NCBI GenBank assembly: GCA_036381595.1
Contig: DASVCN010000030.1
Span: forward strand, 1-44,820
Source of the DNA: Trueperaceae bacterium
GTDB lineage: Bacteria > Deinococcota > Deinococci > Deinococcales > Trueperaceae
Direction of reading: 5' to 3'
DNA: 44,820 bases
The notes under the pieces are model-generated. The model saw only the letters and a program-made list of their open reading frames with translations, was not told the DNA's origin and did not search any database. This document shows positions 39,719 to 44,820 of the stretch, in pieces; position 1 is the first letter of the stretch, and each line of letters begins with the position of its first letter. The translations under genes were made by a program, and so were the position numbers.

Positions 39719-41269
39719 TCAGCTGAGGGCCGAGGAGGTCGCCAGCAGCTCCTCCACCCGCGGCCGCGCCTCCTCGGCGGCGCTCTCGTTGAGGAACGCC
39801 AGGCGGGTGCGGCGGTGGAGGATGTCCTCGGCGGTACAGGCCATCTCGACGCGGCTCCCGTAGATGACCTCGGCCTCTATGTGCGGGTATCCGGCGGCCA
39901 GCCTTCCCCCGTAGCCCTGAGCCGCGATCGTGGCCACCTCGGTCGCCTTGCTGCCGTAAGCGCGGTGGAGATGCGCGGCGACATCCTCGTCCAGGCCCGC
40001 CCGCTCGAGCTGGGCGATACCGTCGGCGCCGAAGCCCTCGGCCCCCCGAAGCGGAAGCGTCTCGGTGGCGGAGCCGCGCGAAGGCTCGAGCCGGCCCACG
40101 CGCACGGCCCGGTCGACGGCGTCGAGCGCCATCTTCCGGTAGGTGGTCCACTTCCCGCCGGTGATCGTCAGGAGGCCCGACTCGCTCACCTCGATGAGGT
40201 GGTCGCGCACCAGGCCCGACGTGCCCTTCTTGCTGTCGTTGGACACCAGCGGCCGCAGGCCCGACCAGGAAGAGAGCACGTCGCCGCGGCCCACCGGCAG
40301 GTCGAAATAGTGGCGCAGGTGGCGGAGGATGTATTCGATGTCCTCCTCGCTGGCCTGCGGGTCCTCGCTGAGCGGAGCCGGGTTGTCGGTGGTTCCCACC
40401 AGCGTGTGCCCCAGCCAGGGGAGGAGGAAGAGAACGCGTCCGTCTTCGGTCTTGGGGATGAGCAGTCCGGTTTCGGGTGGGGAGAAGTGGGCGTCGAGCA
40501 CGATATGGGTGCCTGAGCTGGTGCTCAGCAGCCTCCTGGCGCCCGGATCGTCGAGCAGTCTGATCTCGTCGCAGAAGGGACCGGTGGCGTTCACGACGAC
40601 CTTGGCGTCGATCTCCCAACTCTCACCCGTCAGAGTGTCCTTCACCACGGCGCCTCTCAGCCGGCCGCCCTCCTCGAGCAGGTCGCTGGCAGCAACGTGG
40701 TTGGCTACGGTCGCGCCCTGCTGGGCGGCGGTGAGCGCCAGCGAGACGTTCATGCGGGCGTCGTCGAACTGGCCGTCGTAGTAGAGGACTCCACCCTTGA
40801 GGCCCTCCTTGCGGAGCATCGGGAAACGCCTGGTGGCCTCGGCGCGTCCCAGAAGCCGGCTGCTCTCGAGGTTGGCGCGCCCTGCCAGCAGGTCGTAGAT
40901 CTTGAGGCCGGTGAAGTAGTAGGGGATCTCGAAGAGGCCGTAGAGGGGAGTGAGGAGCGGCAGCGGCCGGCTCAGGTGGGGAGCTATCCGCAGCAGTACC
41001 GCGCGCTCCTTGAGGGCGTCGCGCACCAGGTCGAGCTGGCCCCGGTCGAACTCCTTGACCGCCTTCTCCAGGTAGCGAACTCCGCCATGGATCAGTTTGG
41101 TGCTGCGGCTGCTGGTACCGGCGGCGAAGTCCTCCTTCTCGACCAACGCCACGTCGAGCCCCCGTGTGGCGGCGTCGAGGGCGATGCCGGTACCGGTTGC
41201 CCCTCCGCCCAGCACGAGCATGTCGAAGCGCCGGCTCTTGAGGCGCCCGATCGCGTCTGCCCGGTTCAA
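39719..41269 (-). CDS. glpD: FAD-dependent glycerol-3-phosphate dehydrogenase
   Basis: Membrane-associated flavoenzyme of 516 residues that oxidises sn-glycerol 3-phosphate to dihydroxyacetone phosphate and feeds electrons to quinone. FAD-binding motif DMLVLGGGATGTGIALDAATRGLDVALVEKEDFAAGTSSRSTKLIHGGVRYLEKA is the GlpD signature. VNATGPFCDEIR, LFLLPWLGHTLVGTTDNPA and TITGGKWTTYRKMALDAVD are also typical. The C-terminal domain ends with ALTAEDILHRRTRLAFLN-like sequence (here CTAEDILHRRTRLAFLN). The start is TTG at 41269, whose TTGA overlaps the stop of glpQ, marking tight coupling: the phosphodiesterase makes the glycerol-3-phosphate that this enzyme uses. Confidence 0.95.
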   Translation of the reverse strand: MNRADAIGRLKSRRFDMLVLGGGATGTGIALDAATRGLDVALVEKEDFAAGTSSRSTKLIHGGVRYLEKAVKEFDRGQLDLVRDALKERAVLLRIAPHLSRPLPLLTPLYGLFEIPYYFTGLKIYDLLAGRANLESSRLLGRAEATRRFPMLRKEGLKGGVLYYDGQFDDARMNVSLALTAAQQGATVANHVAASDLLEEGGRLRGAVVKDTLTGESWEIDAKVVVNATGPFCDEIRLLDDPGARRLLSTSSGTHIVLDAHFSPPETGLLIPKTEDGRVLFLLPWLGHTLVGTTDNPAPLSEDPQASEEDIEYILRHLRHYFDLPVGRGDVLSSWSGLRPLVSNDSKKGTSGLVRDHLIEVSESGLLTITGGKWTTYRKMALDAVDRAVRVGRLEPSRGSATETLPLRGAEGFGADGIAQLERAGLDEDVAAHLHRAYGSKATEVATIAAQGYGGRLAAGYPHIEAEVIYGSRVEMACTAEDILHRRTRLAFLNESAAEEARPRVEELLATSSALS

Positions 41270-41952
41270 GCGACACCCCGTCCGCTCGCTTCGAGCATCA
41301 GTTCAGGGTCGTCACCGATGATCCCGTCGGCCCCCCACGCGAGGAGTCGGGACGCCAGCTCGGCGTCGTTGATGGTCCAGGCGAACACGAACAGGCCCCG
41401 CTCATGCCACCCGGCCAGCCGCTCCTCGGACACCAGCGAGTGGTGGGGGTGAACGCCGGCCACCGGCAGGCAGGGGAGCAGATCCAGGGCGACCTCCTCG
41501 CCCACGAGGAGCGCCAGCGGCAGAGGCGCTGCCTCCTGCTCGAGGCGGAGGATCGCGAAGGGATCGAAGGTCGAGATCCAGGCGCGGTCCTTCGCCGGAC
41601 CGCGCCACCTTTCGAGAGCGCGCACCAGCAGCTCCTCCCGACCGTCGGCCTTGGGCACGGCATGCTTCAGTTCGATGTTGAGACGGGCGGAGGGGAACTC
41701 CTCGAGCAGCTCCAGGACCTGCTCGAACCGCGGAACCAACGGAGCCCGGGTGGAGAGCTCCGCCCAGGAGAGATCGGTTATGAACGCGCCCTCGACGTCG
41801 GGATCGTGGTGTACCGCCAGAACGCCGTCGTTGGTACGGTGCAGGTCGAGTTCGAGACCGTCGACGCCGGCTCCTAGTGCGGCGCGGAAGGAGGCGAGGG
41901 TGTTCTCCGGCGCCAGCCTGGGTGCTCCGCGATGTCCGATGAGCGATGCCAT
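41266..41952 (-). CDS. glpQ: Glycerophosphodiester phosphodiesterase
   Basis: TIM-barrel phosphodiesterase (GDPD family), 228 residues, cytoplasmic type like UgpQ rather than the exported GlpQ, as no signal peptide is present. It cleaves glycerophosphodiesters from phospholipid turnover into glycerol-3-phosphate and an alcohol. Catalytic and metal motifs: LIGHRGAPRLAPENTLASF, DGLELDLHRTNDGVLAVHHDP, LNIELKHAVP, and the C-terminal VFAWTINDAELASRLLAWGADGIIGDDPELM. ATG at 41952 has GAGGGG 6 bp upstream and is 2 bp after the HAD stop. An open extension to 42024 overlaps the HAD gene and is not used. The conserved Glu-Asp pair and both histidines are present. Confidence 0.94.
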   Translation of the reverse strand: MASLIGHRGAPRLAPENTLASFRAALGAGVDGLELDLHRTNDGVLAVHHDPDVEGAFITDLSWAELSTRAPLVPRFEQVLELLEEFPSARLNIELKHAVPKADGREELLVRALERWRGPAKDRAWISTFDPFAILRLEQEAAPLPLALLVGEEVALDLLPCLPVAGVHPHHSLVSEERLAGWHERGLFVFAWTINDAELASRLLAWGADGIIGDDPELMLEASGRGVA

Positions 41953-41954
41953 CT

Positions 41955-42779
41955 TCAACCCCTCACTTCCAGCGATTCGAGCAATCCGTCGAGTCCACTC
42001 ACGACCTCCACCTCTTCCCTCCACGGTGAGCGTCCCAGCCGGGCGTCGTCGGCTCGGGTAGCGCCGCTCAGCACCAGCACCCCGGGTATCCCCACCGTGA
42101 GGGCCATCTCCACGTCGGTCTCCAGGCGGTCGCCCACCATGGCGCAGCGCGAGAGATCGACGCCGGCAGCGGCGGCCGCCTCCTCGATGAAACGCCGGTT
42201 CGGCTTGCCGACCACCTCCTCGGGTCTCCTGCCGGTGGACGCTTCGATGAGAGCCATCACCGATCCGGCGTCGGGGATGTAACCGCCTGCTACCGGACAG
42301 TTCGCGTCGGGATGGCTGGCCAGGTAGCGGCTGCCTTCACGGAGGAAGGAGCAGGCGCGGGTGAGCCGGGCGAAGTCGAGATCGGGATCGAACCCCAGGA
42401 CGACGAAGTCGGGCCGGTCCTCGACCACGGAGATCCCGGCGGCGCCGAGTTCGGCTGCGAACGCGGGCGTGCCCAGTAGGTAGACCGAGGCTTCCGGGTG
42501 AGTGCGTGCCAGGTAGCCGGCTGTCGCCTGTCCGCTGGTGAAGACGTTCTCGCTCGTTACCGGAAAACCCATCCGAGACAGTTTGACGGCATACTCCCGG
42601 GAGCTGCGCGAGGAGTTGTTGGTCAGGAAGGTGAAACCGGTGCCGGAGCGGCGGAAGTGCTCGATCAGGGGGAGCGCGCCGGGTAGCGGTTCACCCCCCA
42701 GGTAGGTAGTTCCATCGAGGTCGAGGAACCAGTGCTGCACCGGTCGCAGCCTCTCCGCTCGGTCGTTGCCGCTCGTCAC
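41955..42779 (-). CDS. HAD-IIA family phosphatase (NagD/PgpA-phosphatase like)
   Basis: HAD hydrolase of 274 residues with a C2 cap. Motif I WFLDLDGTTYLGG gives the Asp nucleophile and acid; motif II TFLTNNSSRSSREY; motif III Lys in VVGKPNRRF; motif IV MVGDRLETDVEMAL. The family removes phosphate from small molecules such as p-nitrophenyl phosphate, UMP, phosphoglycolate or glycerol-3-phosphate. As first gene before glpQ and glpD, a glycerol-3-phosphate or phosphoglycolate phosphatase role is reasonable but unproven. GTG at 42779 is preferred for its AAGGAGG SD; an ATG at 42806 lacks an SD and falls inside the TGTCA palindrome, where an operator rather than a start is expected. Confidence 0.9.
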   Translation of the reverse strand: MTSGNDRAERLRPVQHWFLDLDGTTYLGGEPLPGALPLIEHFRRSGTGFTFLTNNSSRSSREYAVKLSRMGFPVTSENVFTSGQATAGYLARTHPEASVYLLGTPAFAAELGAAGISVVEDRPDFVVLGFDPDLDFARLTRACSFLREGSRYLASHPDANCPVAGGYIPDAGSVMALIEASTGRRPEEVVGKPNRRFIEEAAAAAGVDLSRCAMVGDRLETDVEMALTVGIPGVLVLSGATRADDARLGRSPWREEVEVVSGLDGLLESLEVRG

Positions 42780-42800
42780 GCTCCTCCTTCGAATCGGCGC

Positions 42801-42815
42801 TGTCATTTTCTGACA
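42801..42815. promoter_or_regulatory. Palindrome TGTCA-N5-TGACA, candidate RpiR operator
   Basis: TGTCATTTTCTGACA is a perfect 5+5 inverted repeat around TTTTC; a flanking C/G-type context does not extend it. It lies 18-32 bp downstream of the predicted transcription start of the HAD-glpQ-glpD-rpiR operon, a repressing position. RpiR-type regulators such as HexR bind inverted repeats beginning TGT and ending ACA. Binding by the operon's own RpiR is inferred. Confidence 0.6.
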
Positions 42816-42839
42816 CTCTGCACGGCCGTGTTAGTCATC

Positions 42840-42868
42840 AGCTTACGAGCGCCGAGCAGCGCTGTCAA
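42840..42868 (-). promoter_or_regulatory. Strong predicted promoter of the HAD-glpQ-glpD-rpiR operon
   Basis: On the minus strand a full consensus TTGACA (42868-42863), 17-bp spacer, then TAAGCT (42845-42840). The start would be near 42833. The same -10 sequence with a TTGACT -35 and 18-bp spacer is found at 16496-16525. This is the best sigma-70-like promoter in the window. Confidence 0.65.
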
Positions 42869-43046
42869 TCTGAGAGAACGCCACGAGCCTCGCCTGCGTC
42901 GGACGGTCCCGCTACCGCAGTCGGACTTCCGCCCCGCACTCCGACCCCGGCTGGCCCGGTCGAACCCCGCGCGGAGCCGACTTCTCCTTTCACAAGTAGC
43001 GGACTTCATCGCATCTTCGGCTCCGACGTTGTCGCAATGGCCTTTG

Positions 43047-44048
43047 ATGACGACCTTCGTACGCCCAGACGACTCACGGCTGGCCTGGCCCGGCGCGATA
43101 TCGCTCAAGAGGACGAGCGAATGGGTTGCTCCCTGGCGGCTCCCCGTAGAAAGCCTCCAGCTCTACCCGTTCGAAGAGCTCCACGAGCAGGCGGAGAAGC
43201 CCGCAGGGGTGCGGGTGACCTTCCGCAGCAACGCCAGGAGCCTCATCTGCCACTTCCAGCCCGTTCCCGCCGATTCCCCGGCGCGGCTCGACCTGACCGC
43301 CCGAGGGACGCTGCTGGGGAGTGTCGCGCTAGCGGGGAGCGACCGTGCGGAGTTCAGCGAGCTGCCCCCCGGCGAGAAGTTGCTGGAGGTGTGGCTCCCT
43401 CAGAACCAGGCGCTGCGACTCACCGGCTTCGAACTGGAGGAGGGCGCGACCCTGGCGCCACGCATCGAGGAGCGGAGTCGCCGCTGGATCACCTACGGCA
43501 GCTCCATCACCCAGTGTCAGGGGGCCGACTCCCCGGCACGGACCTGGCCCGCTCTCGTAGCCCGCAAGGCCAATCTCAACCTCACCTGCCTGGGCTTCTC
43601 CGGGCAGTGCCATATCGAACCGATGCTCGCCAGGCTCATCCGCGACCAGCCGGCCGACCTGATCTCGCTCTGCCTCGGGATCAACGTACAGGGGGGCTCC
43701 TCGCTCAGCATGCGCACCTTCCGGCCTGCCGTCCTCGGCTTCGCCAGTATCGTCCGCGAGCGCCACAGGAGCGCGCCGCTGGCGCTCATCTCACCGATCT
43801 ACTCGCCCGAACGGGAGAGCACAGCCAACGCCGCCGGCCTCACGCTGGAGATCATGCGCGAGGAGATCCGGGCCGCCGTGGAGGCGCTCCGCGGCCTGGG
43901 CGACGAGCACGTCTACTACGTCGACGGCCTGGAACTGCTGGGCGAAGAGGAGGATCATCTGCTGCCCGACCACCTCCATCCGAACCAGCAAGGCTACGAA
44001 CTGATGGCGGAACGTTTCCTCGAAAAGGTCCTCCCGAGACTGACCTAG
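43047..44048 (+). CDS. SGNH/GDSL hydrolase with N-terminal beta domain
   Basis: Esterase or acylhydrolase of 333 residues. Residues 1 to about 140 form a beta-rich accessory domain (VRVTFRSNARSLICHFQPV, EVWLPQNQALRLTGFEL), as in GDSL_3-type carbohydrate esterases. The catalytic domain starts ITYGSSITQCQGA, with Ser153 in the GDS position (GSS here), LGFSGQCHIEP (Gly block), SLCLGINVQGG (Asn block) and LPDHLHPNQQGYELMAE with Asp308 and His311. No signal peptide. Likely removes acyl groups from a sugar or other small ester in the cytoplasm. ATG at 43047 has no clear SD; earlier in-frame codons run through the promoter region of the opposite operon and are not favoured. Confidence 0.88.
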   Translation: MTTFVRPDDSRLAWPGAISLKRTSEWVAPWRLPVESLQLYPFEELHEQAEKPAGVRVTFRSNARSLICHFQPVPADSPARLDLTARGTLLGSVALAGSDRAEFSELPPGEKLLEVWLPQNQALRLTGFELEEGATLAPRIEERSRRWITYGSSITQCQGADSPARTWPALVARKANLNLTCLGFSGQCHIEPMLARLIRDQPADLISLCLGINVQGGSSLSMRTFRPAVLGFASIVRERHRSAPLALISPIYSPERESTANAAGLTLEIMREEIRAAVEALRGLGDEHVYYVDGLELLGEEEDHLLPDHLHPNQQGYELMAERFLEKVLPRLT

Positions 44049-44377
44049 CACCAGACCTTGCCCCCATTAGGCCGAGGTAAGGCCGCCGTTAGGCCGCGAA
44101 CGCCCGCTAGCGGCCCCTCTCGAACCGTCACCAACAGCCACTACCGGCGGCAACCGTTTCTCGGTAACATAACGGCGATACCTTTAACGACAGGCCCTCC
44201 AGCCCCTGCGCCGTCAATCCCTCCGCCGAGGTCGCCTGGGGAGGAGGTGGCGTTGCGTTAGTCGGGAGTGACGACCGGCAGCGTTTGCCGTGTCGGGCAG
44301 GACCAGGGCGCCCGGAAGGGCGCGCAGCAGAGGGGCCCGAACCGCGAGGCGTCCTCACTGCCAGAGGAGAACTGCTC
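44049..44377. other. 329-bp gap with short direct repeats and an AT-rich patch
   Basis: No credible coding frame. It contains three 11-bp repeats (44069-44101), an AT-rich patch for this genome (about 44158-44192, with TAACAT and TACCTT as weak -10 candidates but no good -35), and a GCGCCC-GGAA-GGGCGC hairpin at 44308-44323 with a GNRA-type loop. The promoter of the small membrane protein gene is probably here, but I cannot place it firmly. Confidence 0.5.
44069..44101. repeat. Three tandem 11-bp units sharing AGGCCG
   Basis: AGGCCGAGGTA, AGGCCGCCGTT and AGGCCGCGAAC follow each other without gaps. The first six bases are invariant and each is preceded by TT, TA or TT. A spacing of 11 bp puts the shared hexamer on roughly the same face of the helix, as expected for cooperative protein binding, but chance in GC-rich DNA is possible. 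Confidence 0.5.
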
Positions 44378-44776
44378 ATGCGCACGAACGATCCCCTACG
44401 GCTTCCCCTGACGATCGCCGCCGCCTACGTTCTGATAGCCGGTGTAGTGCTGCTCTTCCCATCGGTATCCCAGGCCGTCTTCGGCCGCACCACCCTGGAC
44501 CCGGCCGTCGAGACGCTATACGGCGTCGCTCTCGTCAACATCGGCGCCATCTACGCTGTGCTGGTCGGCCAGAAGCAGCGCTCGAGCTCGCTCGTCTGGA
44601 TCCAGATCGGCGGCCTGTTGCTGGCCGCGGTGGTGATGGTGCTCTACTGGTCGATGGGCGACTTCTCGGCCCGCACCATCCTCGTTCCCATCCTCCTCAA
44701 CCTGCTGCTGGGCGTCTGGATAGGCGCACAGACCAGCAAGGCGCGGCTTCCCGGCACCCGGGTGACCGGGGCGTAG
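44378..44776 (+). CDS. Small four-helix membrane protein, unknown function
   Basis: 132 residues, four predicted membrane helices: LTIAAAYVLIAGVVLLFPSV, LYGVALVNIGAIYAVLVG, LVWIQIGGLLLAAVVMVLYW and TILVPILLNLLLGVWIGAQ, with short polar loops and a basic C terminus. This resembles small DUF-type or DoxX/TMEM-like integral proteins, without any catalytic motif that I recognise. ATG at 44378 has GAGGAG 8 bp upstream; the open frame before it is in the repeat-bearing gap. After its stop, AAAGGAGG at 44795-44802 could be the SD of a further gene beginning at the edge of the window. Confidence 0.85.
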   Translation: MRTNDPLRLPLTIAAAYVLIAGVVLLFPSVSQAVFGRTTLDPAVETLYGVALVNIGAIYAVLVGQKQRSSSLVWIQIGGLLLAAVVMVLYWSMGDFSARTILVPILLNLLLGVWIGAQTSKARLPGTRVTGA

Positions 44777-44820
44777 GCGCCCACCCAGCTAGCGAAAGGA
44801 GGAGGCGCGGCCGGTGGCCG

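Noticed and set aside
1-44820. CRISPR array, prophage, integrase, toxin-antitoxin or secondary-metabolite cluster
   Set aside because: No regularly spaced repeats and no genes of these classes were found on either strand.

Overview
The window is GC-rich bacterial chromosome, densely coded, with many GTG and TTG starts, ATGA/GTGA/TTGA-type stop-start overlaps and clear Shine-Dalgarno (SD) sequences. The gene mix (tripartite tricarboxylate transporter, CoA-transferase cluster, AddAB-like nuclease, TPR-GGDEF protein) would suit a free-living heterotroph; a member of the Deinococcota (Trueperaceae-like) is my best guess, but that is inference from gene style, not a measured placement. I see no rRNA, tRNA, CRISPR array, insertion sequence or prophage gene.

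Layout. (1) 1-6157, minus strand: a glycoside import-and-hydrolysis operon in the order lacI - sugar-binding protein - two permeases - secreted glycosidase - GH1 beta-glucosidase (cut by the window edge), with a LacI-type operator sitting just downstream of a good -10 box. (2) 6204-7112: a C-terminally truncated second LacI gene and a 360-bp gene-free stretch holding a 231-bp imperfect inverted repeat. (3) 7113-22685: an organic-acid/CoA-ester region split by divergent promoters around 16,500. Leftward run caiB-like, enoyl-CoA hydratase, thioesterase, tctC-tctB-tctA, a FAD-linked 2-hydroxyacid dehydrogenase, a Gfo/Idh oxidoreductase and an M19 dipeptidase. Rightward run an IclR regulator, a PaaY/CaiE-like hexapeptide protein, a second CoA-transferase, L-2-hydroxyglutarate oxidase, a quinone-oxidoreductase-like enzyme and an MFS transporter. 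A perfect 15-bp palindrome lies between the two promoters. (4) 22715-30286: mostly single genes: UbiX, TPR-GGDEF diguanylate cyclase, Kelch protein, a small unknown protein, a secreted esterase, a compact UvrD-type helicase and a low-complexity protein. (5) 30500-38807: addB-like and addA-like recombination nuclease subunits (GTGA overlap), followed by an NHLRC2-like thioredoxin/NHL-repeat protein. (6) 38826-42868, minus: HAD phosphatase - glpQ - glpD - RpiR regulator, a glycerophosphodiester/glycerol-3-phosphate operon with a consensus promoter and a TGTCA-N5-TGACA palindrome. (7) 43047 to the end: an SGNH hydrolase, a 329-bp gap with three 11-bp repeats, and a small four-helix membrane protein.

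How the parts work together: the two solute-binding-protein transport operons each carry a strong hairpin directly after the binding-protein gene and before the permease genes, a layout expected to raise binding-protein output over permease. In region 3 the transporter would bring in a carboxylate, the CoA-transferases would activate it, hydratase and thioesterases would process CoA esters, and the D- and L-type flavin oxidases would oxidise 2-hydroxyacids; the actual substrate is not readable from sequence. Nothing here is proven to be a new system; the strongest candidates for a second look are the double iron-sulfur AddAB-like nuclease, the CoA/2-hydroxyacid island and the inverted-repeat element beside the truncated LacI gene.
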